From assembly GCF_900116765.1 (NCBI RefSeq), contig NZ_UETC01000002.1, positions 310,001-374,000 of the forward strand: a DNA stretch of 64,000 nt. Reading direction: 5' to 3'. The stretch comes from Jannaschia seohaensis (GTDB taxonomy: Bacteria; Pseudomonadota; Alphaproteobacteria; Rhodobacterales; Rhodobacteraceae). This document shows positions 9,999-18,205 of the stretch, piece by piece. A program made the position numbers and the translations under genes. The notes under the pieces are model-generated. The model was not told the DNA's origin. It searched no databases and saw nothing but the letters and a program-made list of their open reading frames with translations. Numbering within the stretch: position 1 is the stretch's first letter; each line of letters begins with the position of its first letter.

Positions 9999-11447
9999 TC
10001 AGTTGCCGTAGGCGACCGAGGGCAACCAGGTCGTGAGCGCAGGGAACATGAACACGATCGCCAGGCCCGTGAGCTGCAGCAGCACGAAGGGGATGACGCC
10101 GCGGTAGATGTGACCCAAGCTGACGCCCGGCGGGCAGACGCCCTTGAGGTAGAACAGCGCGAAGCCCACGGGTGGCGTTAGGAACGATGTCTGTAGTGTC
10201 ACCGCCACGAGGATCGCGAACCAGACCACCGACGGGTCGGCCACTACATCGAAGCTGGGCACCGCCAGGGTTAGCCCCTGAATGATCGGCAGCATCAGTG
10301 GCATGATGATGATCGTGATCTCGATCCAGTCCAGCAGGAAGCCCAGCAGGAAGACGATGAACAGGATGAACAGGACGATCATGTAGGGGTTCTCGAAGAT
10401 CCCCAGAACATGGCTCTGCACGATCTCGTCCCCGCCATAGCGCCGCAGCACCAGCGCGAAGAAGTTCGCCGCCAGGAAGATGCCGACGATGTAGCCTGCG
10501 GTGTTCAGGGTGGACCGGGCGACCTCCTTGAAGACCTTGAAGCTAAGCTTGCCATTGGCCAGCGCCAACAAGGTCGCCCCCATCGCGCCGAGGCCGGAGG
10601 CTTCCGTCGGCGTGGCGAGGCCCGCGAAGATCGAGCCGAGCACCAGCAGGATCAGGAAGAGCGGCGGGACGACGGCCAGCAGCACCTCCTTCACGATCGG
10701 CCAGGAGATCTCGCCCGCATCGGGCGGGACCGGCATGGCGCTCGGCTTGATCAGGCCGAACACAACGATGAAGGCAATGTAGAGGCCGCCAAGGATCAGC
10801 CCGGGAAAAAGCGCGCCCATGAACAGGTCGCCCAGCGAGATCGCCAGCTGATCCGACATGATGACGAGCATGATCGAGGGCGGGATCAGGATGCCCAGCG
10901 TCCCGGCCGCCGCGATGGTCCCCGTGGAAATCTCCTTGGAATAGCCCTGCTGCATCATCTGCGGCAGCGCCATCACGCCGAGCAGCGTCACCGAGGCGCC
11001 GATCACGCCGGTGGAGGCAGCCAGGATGATCCCGATCAGCAGAACCGTCAGCGCGAGGCCGCCCCGCAGGCCGCCGAAGAGCTTCTGCATCGAGACCATC
11101 ATGCGCTGCGCCACACCGGATTGGTCCAGCATCAGGCCCATATAGATGAACATCGGCAGCGCCACGAGGACCGGGTTCTGCACGATATTGCCGAACAGCC
11201 GGTTCGAGAGAACCGAGAGGCGTTGGTAATCGATCCCGGTCCGGTCGAACTCGATGATATCCTCGAAGGCCCGGCGATAGGGGTCGAGGAAGATCTCGGC
11301 GAAAAGCGCATAGATCAGCGACACGCCGACCAGGGCGAAAGCCACCGGGATGCCGCGGAACAGCATCCAGATGAAGGTCAGGAACATGACCAGCACGACC
11401 AGCTCGTTGAGGGTCATGATCTGGCCGATAAATCCGAGCAGTCCCAT
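9999..11447 (-). CDS. dctM: TRAP transporter large permease (DctM)
   Basis: Large membrane subunit of a tripartite ATP-independent periplasmic transporter, driving uptake with an ion gradient. The 482-residue protein has twelve or more hydrophobic segments. It includes the family stretch STGVIGASVTLLGVMALPQM, and a hydrophilic insertion at about residues 48-85 (DPYRRAFEDIIEFDRTG) seen in permeases of the larger TakP/mannitol-type TRAP group. The start ATG shares one base with the dctQ stop (TGATG). It is the last gene of dctP-dctQ-dctM and is followed by a strong hairpin. Confidence 0.92.
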   Translation of the reverse strand: MGLLGFIGQIMTLNELVVLVMFLTFIWMLFRGIPVAFALVGVSLIYALFAEIFLDPYRRAFEDIIEFDRTGIDYQRLSVLSNRLFGNIVQNPVLVALPMFIYMGLMLDQSGVAQRMMVSMQKLFGGLRGGLALTVLLIGIILAASTGVIGASVTLLGVMALPQMMQQGYSKEISTGTIAAAGTLGILIPPSIMLVIMSDQLAISLGDLFMGALFPGLILGGLYIAFIVVFGLIKPSAMPVPPDAGEISWPIVKEVLLAVVPPLFLILLVLGSIFAGLATPTEASGLGAMGATLLALANGKLSFKVFKEVARSTLNTAGYIVGIFLAANFFALVLRRYGGDEIVQSHVLGIFENPYMIVLFILFIVFLLGFLLDWIEITIIIMPLMLPIIQGLTLAVPSFDVVADPSVVWFAILVAVTLQTSFLTPPVGFALFYLKGVCPPGVSLGHIYRGVIPFVLLQLTGLAIVFMFPALTTWLPSVAYGN

Positions 11448-12301
11448 CAGGCGGCGTCTCCGTCCTTGTCACGCGTCAGGTAGACGACCGCCAGCACCGC
11501 CGCCGTGACGATCAGCGTGGTGAGAACGGTTATCTTCATTTCTTGATTGAACGGCAAATCGATCTCGTCGAAGAACCATGTCCGGCTGGCTTCCCGCGCT
11601 GTCTCGGCGTCGGTCACGAGCATCGCGATGCCGAGCGCGGCGTAGTAGATCGCGAGGTTGATCGCGAAGGCCACCGAGGGCAGCGCATAGACCAGCTGGT
11701 TCCAGAGCGTCGGCTTCTTCACCTTCGCCAGCATCCGCAGATAGGCGAACCAGGTCGCGACGGCGACCAGCAGGAACGCCACGTTCACAAAGCTCTTGAG
11801 GAAGTAGAGGCCGTGGAGGCCGTTCGGGCTGCTCGATCCTTCGCCGGAGGCGATGGATTGGAGCGCATAGGCCAGCGTCACGTCCCAGCATAGGATGATG
11901 AAGGGCAGGAACAGCCAGGACAGGCCGAATATGTCGATCCAGCGCTGCTTCCGCTCCGGATAGCCGTCATAGAAGATGTCGACGCGCACATGGGAGTTCG
12001 TCGTGACCGCATAGGCCACGCCGATCAGGACGGCGGCGCCGTAGAGCCACCATTGCAGATCGTCCATCCAGGCCTGGTTGCCGGGTCCGATGCCGATCCG
12101 TCCGAGGTTCCGCAGTAGCACCTGCGCCACGATCACCACCATCAGGATGGGAAAGATCCAGGCGAAGAAGTTCGAGACCTGCACGATGAAGCGGTCGCCG
12201 CGATTATGCTCGGCGCGACCGACCTCACCGGGGTCGGAGATGGCGACGACCGGGCCGCCCGCGTCCTGCGCGACCGTCTCGGCCTGAATAGCATCGCTCA
12301 T
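11447..12301 (-). CDS. dctQ: TRAP transporter small permease (DctQ)
   Basis: Four-helix small membrane subunit that pairs with DctM. The 284-residue product is longer than the usual 160-200 residues, with a hydrophilic N-terminal extension of about 35 residues and extra hydrophobic segments, again typical of the TakP-like group. Conserved small-permease features are VLLRNLG and WWLYGAAVLIGVAYAVTTNSHVRVD. The ATG at 12301 has GAGGGG upstream; longer readings run into the intergenic hairpin. It lies 138 bases after dctP, with a palindrome in the gap. Confidence 0.9.
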   Translation of the reverse strand: MSDAIQAETVAQDAGGPVVAISDPGEVGRAEHNRGDRFIVQVSNFFAWIFPILMVVIVAQVLLRNLGRIGIGPGNQAWMDDLQWWLYGAAVLIGVAYAVTTNSHVRVDIFYDGYPERKQRWIDIFGLSWLFLPFIILCWDVTLAYALQSIASGEGSSSPNGLHGLYFLKSFVNVAFLLVAVATWFAYLRMLAKVKKPTLWNQLVYALPSVAFAINLAIYYAALGIAMLVTDAETAREASRTWFFDEIDLPFNQEMKITVLTTLIVTAAVLAVVYLTRDKDGDAA

Positions 12302-12320
12302 GGATGTCCCCCTCGCATCA

Positions 12321-12336
12321 GGGCGGCGCGCCGCCC
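12321..12336 (-). promoter_or_regulatory. Intercistronic hairpin between dctP and dctQ
   Basis: Perfect GC-rich palindrome (arms GGGCGGC and GCCGCCC, two-base centre) 20 bases before the dctQ start. A stem at this place in TRAP and ABC operons often stabilises or partly terminates the message so that the binding protein is made in excess of the permeases. That role is inferred from position only. Confidence 0.5.
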
Positions 12337-12439
12337 ACGGTATAATGTCGAGGCGGACGGCTCGCACCGCCCGCCTCGGGGTCTGGTCGGGATCGACCCG
12401 AACCCGCGCCTTCACCTCCGTCGAGACGCGGGCGGTCGA

Positions 12440-13489
12440 TCAGTTGCGCGGACGCGGCAGGTAGATCGTGTCACCCCAGGTCTTGTAGCCGGCGCGATAT
12501 TCCTGAAGGTCGGCCCACACCTCGGCGAAGTAGGCGTCCTCGGCGGCGAGCTCGGCGGCGACCTCGTTCCAGGCATCTTCGAAGGCGGCCAGAATCTCGG
12601 GCGACCAGGTCTTGATCGTCACGCCGTTCTGCTCGGTGTTCTCGACCATGGCCGAGAAGTTCGTCGCCTCGCCTTCGGCGAAGTTGGTGGTGATGTTGGC
12701 CAGGCAGGCGACGCGGATCTGCTCCTGCGTGCGCTCGTCCAGGTCTTCCCAGCGGTCCTTGTTGATCAGCAGTTCGAACAGCGTCGCGGGCTGGTGCCAG
12801 CCGGGGAAGTAGTTGTACTTCGCGATCTGGTGGAAGCCGAGCCGCGCGTCGATGCGGGGCATGGAGAACTCGGTCGCGTCGATGGCGCCGCGCTCCAGAG
12901 CCGGGAAGATGTCGCCGCCGGCCAGCAGCGAGGTCGACACGCCCAGCTTCTGCATCACCTCGGCGCCCAGGCCGAAGAAGCGCATGTTCAGGCCTTCCAG
13001 ATCCTCGAGCGAGTTGATCTCGTTCTTGAACCAGCCCGAGGTCTCGGGCGCGATGATGCCGCAGGGCAGGACCTGAACGTTGTAGCCGTTCTGGTCATAC
13101 ATGCGCTGGAACATCTCGGCGCCGTCGTCATAGAGCATCCAACCCAGGAACTCGCCCGCCTCGGGGCCGAAGGGCACGGCGGCAAACAGCGAGGCGGCCG
13201 TGATCTTGCCCTGCCAATAGCCCGACGTCGTATAGGCCGCATCGACCGAGCCGTTGGACACGGCGTCCAGCGCCTCCAGCGTCGGCACCAGCTCACCCGG
13301 ATCGAAATGCTCGAACTCCACCTCTTCGGAGATCGCATTGATCTTCTCGACGAAGTCGACGCCGGCGGTGCCGAGGATCGGCAGGTTCCGCGCGAAGGCG
13401 GAGGTCATCTCGAAGACCTCCTGCGCCTGCGCGGCGCCGACGATAGAGGTCGCGGCCGTGGTGGCCAGGGCGATTGCCTTGAGTTTCAT
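12440..13489 (-). CDS. dctP: TRAP substrate-binding protein (DctP, TakP-like)
   Basis: Periplasmic solute receptor of the TRAP system. The 349-residue product has a clear signal peptide (MKLKAIALATTAATSIVGAAQA). The order of motifs, with VDAAYTTSGYWQGK, CGIIAPETSGWFKNEI, MRFFGLGAEVMQKLG and PGWHQPATLFELLIN, resembles the TakP branch whose known members bind 2-oxo acids or similar carboxylates. The actual ligand cannot be read from the sequence. It is the first gene of the operon; about 235 bases separate it from the divergent YbdK-type gene, so a shared control region is likely. Confidence 0.9.
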   Translation of the reverse strand: MKLKAIALATTAATSIVGAAQAQEVFEMTSAFARNLPILGTAGVDFVEKINAISEEVEFEHFDPGELVPTLEALDAVSNGSVDAAYTTSGYWQGKITAASLFAAVPFGPEAGEFLGWMLYDDGAEMFQRMYDQNGYNVQVLPCGIIAPETSGWFKNEINSLEDLEGLNMRFFGLGAEVMQKLGVSTSLLAGGDIFPALERGAIDATEFSMPRIDARLGFHQIAKYNYFPGWHQPATLFELLINKDRWEDLDERTQEQIRVACLANITTNFAEGEATNFSAMVENTEQNGVTIKTWSPEILAAFEDAWNEVAAELAAEDAYFAEVWADLQEYRAGYKTWGDTIYLPRPRN

Positions 13490-13726
13490 ATCCTTGGTTC
13501 CTCCCTATTGAACCCAAACAAGCGGGGCTTTGCCCCTGCGCCGGGGTCTCCCGCCCGACTGGTAAGGTTTCTTTACCGCTCCGCGCCGCTGGGGGCCAGC
13601 ACGAATCAGCCGATTTGAGGCGTTGACAGGGCAATAATCTATCTGATCGCCAAGTAATTGCTGGGTCTTTGCCCTCCCCCTCCGGTCGCGGCCGCGTTAC
13701 GGTCCCGGCAAGAGGAGGGCCCGCCC

Positions 13727-14845
13727 ATGGCAGAAGAGCCGCCGTTCACCATCGGCATCGAAGAAGAATATCTGCTGGTGGACGCCGAGACCGGCGCCCT
13801 GGCCGAGGCCCCGGCCGAGTTGATGGACGAGGCGCAGGAGAGGTTGGGCAAGCAGGTCTCGCCGGAATTCCTGCAATGCCAGATCGAGGTGGGCACGGGC
13901 GTCTGCGCCTCCGTGGCCGAGGCCCGCACCGACCTCGCGAATCTGCGCCGCACCGTGGCCGATCTGGCCGGGCGCCACGGCCTCGCCCCCATCGCCGCCT
14001 CCTGCCACCCGTTCTCCGACTGGCGCGACCAGCATTTCACCGACCGCGACCGCTATCGCGGGCTGGCGCGGGACCTGCGCGGCGTGGCCGACCGGATGCT
14101 GATCTGCGGCATGCATGTCCATGTCGGCATCCCCGCCGAGGAGGACCGAATCGACCTGATGGGCCAGATGGCCTATTTCCTGCCGCATCTGCTAGCGATG
14201 TCGGGGTCGTCGCCGTTCTGGCAGGGGCAGGATACGGGCCTGTCGAGCTACCGACTGACCGTCTTCGACAACATGCCCCGGACCGGGTTGCCGCCGCTCC
14301 TGTCGAACTGGTCGGACTGGCGGCGCTCGGTCGAGACGCTGGCTCAGCTGGGGGTGATCGAGGACGGGACCAAGATCTGGTGGGACCTGCGGCCCTCGGA
14401 CAATTTCCCGACGCTGGAGACCCGCATCTGCGACATCTGCCCGCGGATCGAGGATGCGCTGACGCTGGCGGCCCTGCTGCAATGCACGCACCGGATGCTC
14501 TGGCGTCTCAAGCAGCGCAACCAACGCTGGCGCGTCTATGACCGCTTCCTTCTGGAGGAGAACCGTTGGCGGGCCATGCGGCATGGTGTGCGCGAGGGAC
14601 TGATCGATTTTGGCCGCCATCGGATCATCCCCCTGCCCCAACTGGTCGATGAATGGCTGGAGCTGATCGCCGAGGACGCCGATCAGCTCGGATGTCAGGC
14701 CGAGGTGGCCCGCGCCCGCGCGCTCGTCCGGGCGGGCAACGCCTCCGACCGGCAACGCGAGATCTTCGAGGCGGCGGGCGGCGGGGCCGAGGGCGGGCGC
14801 GCGGTCGTGCGGCACCTGATGGCGGAATACCGGGAGGGGCTCTAG
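13727..14845 (+). CDS. YbdK-type carboxylate-amine ligase (GCS2 family)
   Basis: Member of the glutamate-cysteine-ligase 2 superfamily, which makes gamma-glutamyl or related amide bonds with ATP. The 372-residue length equals that of E. coli YbdK. The N-terminal [16 protein letters not shown] supplies the metal-binding glutamates, followed by [10 protein letters not shown] and the active-site region [17 protein letters not shown]. The ATG at 13727 has AGAGGAGGG upstream. The gene stands alone, divergent from the TRAP operon. Physiological substrates of these free-standing proteins are mostly unknown. Confidence 0.88.
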   Translation: MAEEPPFTIGIEEEYLLVDAETGALAEAPAELMDEAQERLGKQVSPEFLQCQIEVGTGVCASVAEARTDLANLRRTVADLAGRHGLAPIAASCHPFSDWRDQHFTDRDRYRGLARDLRGVADRMLICGMHVHVGIPAEEDRIDLMGQMAYFLPHLLAMSGSSPFWQGQDTGLSSYRLTVFDNMPRTGLPPLLSNWSDWRRSVETLAQLGVIEDGTKIWWDLRPSDNFPTLETRICDICPRIEDALTLAALLQCTHRMLWRLKQRNQRWRVYDRFLLEENRWRAMRHGVREGLIDFGRHRIIPLPQLVDEWLELIAEDADQLGCQAEVARARALVRAGNASDRQREIFEAAGGGAEGGRAVVRHLMAEYREGL

Positions 14846-15010
14846 GCGGCCGGGCGCGCCGCCACCACCGCTGCGGTCGTTGGACCGGCCTGCATCATCA
14901 CGGGTTCACAAATACTCCAGATCCCACGGCCTGACCTGGGCGCGGGCCTGACCGAGGGGCGGGTTCCCTGCCCCATCGCCCTTGCCAACGCGCCCTTTCC
15001 CGCGTTAATT

Positions 15011-15022
15011 GAACGCGTGTTC
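15011..15022. promoter_or_regulatory. Candidate operator before valine operon
   Basis: Imperfect dyad GAAC-N4-GTTC, extended on the left to AATTGAAC, 26 bases before the acyl-CoA dehydrogenase ATG. Dyads of this kind are bound by TetR-type repressors of acyl-CoA and branched-chain catabolism in proteobacteria. No regulator gene is next to it, so the assignment rests on sequence shape and position only. Confidence 0.3.
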
Positions 15023-15048
15023 TATTCCTAGCGGCGCGGGAGGGCCCC

Positions 15049-16188
15049 ATGGACTTCGCACTCTCCGAGGAAAGCTCCGCCGTCTTCGACATGGCCCGCG
15101 ATGTGGGCCAGGCCGAGATCGCGCCCCATGCCCGCGCCTGGGAGGCGGAAGGCTCGATCCCGAAGGACCTCTGGCCCAAGCTGGCGAAGTTGGGCTTTGG
15201 CGGGCTCTATGTCACGGAGGAGTCCGGTGGTTCTGGGCTGACCCGGCTGGACGCGACGCTGGTCTTCGAGGCGCTGTCGATGGCCTGCCCCTCGGTCGCG
15301 GCCTTCCTGTCGATCCACAACATGTGCGCCAAGATGATCGACGGGTTCGGCTCGGACGAGCTGAAGGCGAAATACCTGCCGAAGGCGCTGACCTGCGAGA
15401 CCTTCTTCTCCTATTGCCTGACCGAGCCGGGCAGCGGCTCGGATGCGGCGGCGCTGAAGACCAAGGCGGTGAAGACCAACGACGCCTACCGGCTGACCGG
15501 CACCAAGGCCTTCATCTCGGGCGGCGGCTATTCCGACGCGTATATCGTGATGGCCCGCACCGGCGAGGCGGGGCCGCGCGGCATCTCGGCGCTGGTGGTC
15601 GAGGACGGGGCCGAGGGCCTGTCTTTCGGTGGGCTGGAGGACAAGATGGGCTGGCGCTCGCAGCCCACGCGCCAGGTCCAGTTCGACGACTGTCCGACGC
15701 CGCTCGGGAACCTCCTGGGCGAGGAAGGGCGCGGCTTCTCCTATGCGATGGCCGGGCTCGATGGCGGGCGGCTCAACATCGCGGCCTGTAGTCTGGGCGC
15801 CGCGCAGCAGGCGCTGGACCAGACCGTCGCCTATGTGAAGGAGCGGAAAGCCTTCGGCCAGAGCCTCGCGGAGTTCCAGAACACCCAGTTCCGCCTGGCC
15901 GAGATGGAAATCGAGTTGCAATCCGCCCGCGTTTTCCTGCGGCAGGCGGCCTGGAAGCTGGACCAGAGCGCGCCCGACGCGACGATGCATTGCGCCATGG
16001 CCAAGAAACTGGTCACCGAGGCCGGGAGCCGCGTGGTGGACGGCTGCCTGCAACTGCATGGCGGCTATGGCTATCTGGGCGATTACGGGATCGAGAAACT
16101 GGCACGCGACCTGCGCGTCCATCAGATTCTCGAGGGGACCAACGAGATCATGCGCTTGATCGTCGCACGCGGGATGCTGGCGGCGTGA
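15049..16188 (+). CDS. Acyl-CoA dehydrogenase, probably isobutyryl-CoA
   Basis: FAD-dependent oxidation of a short branched acyl-CoA to its 2-enoyl form. The 379 residues contain the family signatures CLTEPGSGSDAAAL (near residue 125), TGTKAFISGGG, RKAFGQSLAEFQNTQF and the C-terminal LHGGYGYLGDYGIEKLARDLRVHQILEGTNEIMR, where the glutamate of EGTNE is the catalytic base of this clade. The two following genes code the next specific steps of valine breakdown, so isobutyryl-CoA is the likely substrate; 2-methyl-branched alternatives cannot be excluded. Confidence 0.88.
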   Translation: MDFALSEESSAVFDMARDVGQAEIAPHARAWEAEGSIPKDLWPKLAKLGFGGLYVTEESGGSGLTRLDATLVFEALSMACPSVAAFLSIHNMCAKMIDGFGSDELKAKYLPKALTCETFFSYCLTEPGSGSDAAALKTKAVKTNDAYRLTGTKAFISGGGYSDAYIVMARTGEAGPRGISALVVEDGAEGLSFGGLEDKMGWRSQPTRQVQFDDCPTPLGNLLGEEGRGFSYAMAGLDGGRLNIAACSLGAAQQALDQTVAYVKERKAFGQSLAEFQNTQFRLAEMEIELQSARVFLRQAAWKLDQSAPDATMHCAMAKKLVTEAGSRVVDGCLQLHGGYGYLGDYGIEKLARDLRVHQILEGTNEIMRLIVARGMLAA

Positions 16189-16221
16189 TGCGGCCTCGGA
16201 CCGCTGGCGCGGTCCGACCCG

Positions 16222-16280
16222 CCGGGGGGCTTTGCCCCCCGGACCCCCCAGGATATTTAGACAGGGAAGAAGAGGGGGCG
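16222..16280 (+). repeat. Dispersed hairpin repeat, copy A
   Basis: A 9-base-pair stem (CCGGGGGGC, loop TTT, GCCCCCCGG at 16222-16242) is followed by ACCCCCCAGGATATTT and a purine tail CAGGGAAGAAGAGGGGG. The same modular element occurs at 30622-30674. I recall similar GGGGGC...GGATATTT...GGAAGAAG elements as frequent intergenic repeats in Rhodobacteraceae. Here the purine tail doubles as the ribosome binding site of the next gene, whose GTG follows two bases after the repeat. Confidence 0.75.
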
Positions 16281-16282
16281 GC

Positions 16283-17323
16283 GTGACCGAGATCGATATT
16301 CGTCAAGACGGCCGGGCGGGGCGCATCACGCTGAACCGGCCGGACGTGCTCAACGCGCTCTCCTGGGAGATGTGCCTGGCCATCGAAGCGGCGCTGGACG
16401 GCTGGGCGGAGGCGCCCGGGATCGACCTCGTGCTGATCGAAGGGGCGCCGGGGCGCGCCTTCTGCGCCGGGGGCGACATCCTGGAGATGCACAAGGCGGG
16501 GACCGAGGGGCGCTACGAATACGGGCAACGCTTCTGGCGCGACGAATACCGGATGAACGCCAAGATGTTCCGCTTTCCGAAGCCGGTGGTCAGCTTCCTG
16601 CACGGCTTCACCATGGGCGGCGGCGTGGGCGTTGGCTGCCATGCGTCCCATCGGATCGTGAACGAGTCGAGCCGCATCGCGATGCCGGAATGCGCCATCG
16701 GGCTGGTACCGGATGTGGGCGGTTCGCTGATCCTGGCGCGGGCGCCCGGACGGTTGGGGGAATATCTTGGCACCACGGGCATGCGAATGGGGCCCGGGGA
16801 TGCAATCCATGCGGGCTTTGCCGATCTCTACGTGCCGGAGTGCTGGGACGACTTGAAGGCGCGGCTCTGCGAGAGCGGAGATGTCGGGCTGGCGGATGCG
16901 GCGGGAGTCACCCCGCCCGAGGCGCCGCTGGCCACGATGGCTCAGGAGATCGACGCGCTTTTCGGTGGCGAGACGCTGGGCGATATCGCGCGGGCCTGCG
17001 CGGCCTCCGAAAGCGAGGTGGCCCAAGGCGCGATGAAGGCGCTTCGGGCCAATTCCCCGCTATCGATGGCCTGTACCGTCGAGATGCTGCATCGGCTGGG
17101 GGACGACCCGACAATCGACCAGGCTCTGCTGCTCGAGTACCGCTTTACCCATCGCGCACTGGAGCATGCGGATTTCGTCGAGGGTATCCGCGCCCAGATC
17201 GTCGACAAAGACCGCACGCCGCGCTGGCGTCATGCCGGGCCCGACCAGGTGCCCCCCATCGACGTCTCGGCCATGCTGCGGCCGCTGCCCAAGGACACGC
17301 CACTTCCGGAGGTCACCCCATGA
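16283..17323 (+). CDS. 3-hydroxyisobutyryl-CoA hydrolase
   Basis: Crotonase-fold thioesterase that frees 3-hydroxyisobutyrate from CoA in valine catabolism. The 346-residue length fits this subgroup rather than the ~260-residue enoyl-CoA hydratases. Motifs are GRAFCAGGDILEMHKAG (oxyanion hole), FLHGFTMGGGVGVGCHASHRIV, and MPECAIGLVPDVGGSLILAR, which carries the Glu and Asp positions of hydrolases. The start is a GTG at 16283; its Shine-Dalgarno sequence AGAGGGGG comes from the upstream dispersed repeat. The stop overlaps the next ATG by four bases. Confidence 0.88.
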   Translation: MTEIDIRQDGRAGRITLNRPDVLNALSWEMCLAIEAALDGWAEAPGIDLVLIEGAPGRAFCAGGDILEMHKAGTEGRYEYGQRFWRDEYRMNAKMFRFPKPVVSFLHGFTMGGGVGVGCHASHRIVNESSRIAMPECAIGLVPDVGGSLILARAPGRLGEYLGTTGMRMGPGDAIHAGFADLYVPECWDDLKARLCESGDVGLADAAGVTPPEAPLATMAQEIDALFGGETLGDIARACAASESEVAQGAMKALRANSPLSMACTVEMLHRLGDDPTIDQALLLEYRFTHRALEHADFVEGIRAQIVDKDRTPRWRHAGPDQVPPIDVSAMLRPLPKDTPLPEVTP

Positions 17324-18189
17324 AAATCGCGTTCATCGGCCTGGGCAACATGGGTGCGCCCATGGCCCGCAATCTTATCGCCGCGGGGCATGACGTGGCG
17401 GGCTACGACACCGCCGCCACACCCGAGGGCATCGACATGGCGGCGAGCGCGGCGGCGGCCGTGGCGGGGGCGGAGGTGGTCATCACCATGCTGCCCAATG
17501 GCGGGATCCTGCGCGCCGTGGCCGAGGAGATCGTCCCCGCAATGGGCGCCAGCGCGGTGTTGCTCGACTGCTCAACCGTGGACGTCGAAAGCGCCCGCGC
17601 GGTCGCCGCGCAGGCCGAGGCGGCGGGGCTGATGGCGCTGGACGCGCCCGTCTCCGGCGGGATCGGCGGCGCGGAAGCGGGGACGCTGACCTTCATGGTG
17701 GGCGGCGCACCCGAGGCGCTGGAGATCGCGGCACCACTGCTCGACGTGATGGGCGGGCGGACGGTCCATTGCGGGCAGGCGGGCAGCGGGCAGGCCGCGA
17801 AGATCTGCAACAACATGATACTGGGCGCGACGATGGTGGCGACCTGCGAGGCCTTTGCGCTGGCCGACAAGCTGGGGCTCGACCGGCAGGCGATGTTCGA
17901 CGTGGTCTCGACCTCCTCGGGGCAGTCCTGGTCGATGAACACCTACTGCCCGGCCCCGGGGATCGGACCGAAGAGCCCGGCAGACAACGATTACAAGCCG
18001 GGCTTTGCGGCGGAGTTGATGCTCAAGGATCTCGACCTCGCCCGCCAAGCGGCAGAGGAGGCGGGAGCAGCGACGCCCATGGGCGATGCCGCGCTGGCCG
18101 AGTACCGCGCTTTCGTCGAGGGGGAGGACGGGCGAGGGCGCGACTTCTCGGCGATGCTACCGAGGTTTCAGGGCAAAACGCGGGGCTGA
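17320..18189 (+). CDS. mmsB: 3-hydroxyisobutyrate dehydrogenase
   Basis: NAD-dependent oxidation of 3-hydroxyisobutyrate to methylmalonate semialdehyde. The 289-residue protein begins with the dinucleotide motif IAFIGLGNMGAPMARNL, has the substrate motif DAPVSGGIGGAEAGTLTFMVGG and the catalytic lysine in GQAAKICNNM. The late KDLDLARQAAEEAG fits the family. It is the third gene of a coupled operon with the acyl-CoA dehydrogenase and the hydrolase; the methylmalonate-semialdehyde dehydrogenase gene (mmsA) is not in the window. Confidence 0.93.
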   Translation: MKIAFIGLGNMGAPMARNLIAAGHDVAGYDTAATPEGIDMAASAAAAVAGAEVVITMLPNGGILRAVAEEIVPAMGASAVLLDCSTVDVESARAVAAQAEAAGLMALDAPVSGGIGGAEAGTLTFMVGGAPEALEIAAPLLDVMGGRTVHCGQAGSGQAAKICNNMILGATMVATCEAFALADKLGLDRQAMFDVVSTSSGQSWSMNTYCPAPGIGPKSPADNDYKPGFAAELMLKDLDLARQAAEEAGAATPMGDAALAEYRAFVEGEDGRGRDFSAMLPRFQGKTRG

Positions 18190-18205
18190 CGCGCCCCGCG
18201 CGGGC

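Noticed and set aside
12340-12347. TATAAT-like hexamer on the plus strand between dctP and dctQ
   Set aside because: No -35 partner and no rightward gene follows; most likely chance.
13522-13560. Hairpin GGGGCTTTGCCCC upstream of dctP as a third copy of the dispersed repeat
   Set aside because: Only the stem resembles the repeat; the GGATATTT and GGAAGAAG parts are missing.
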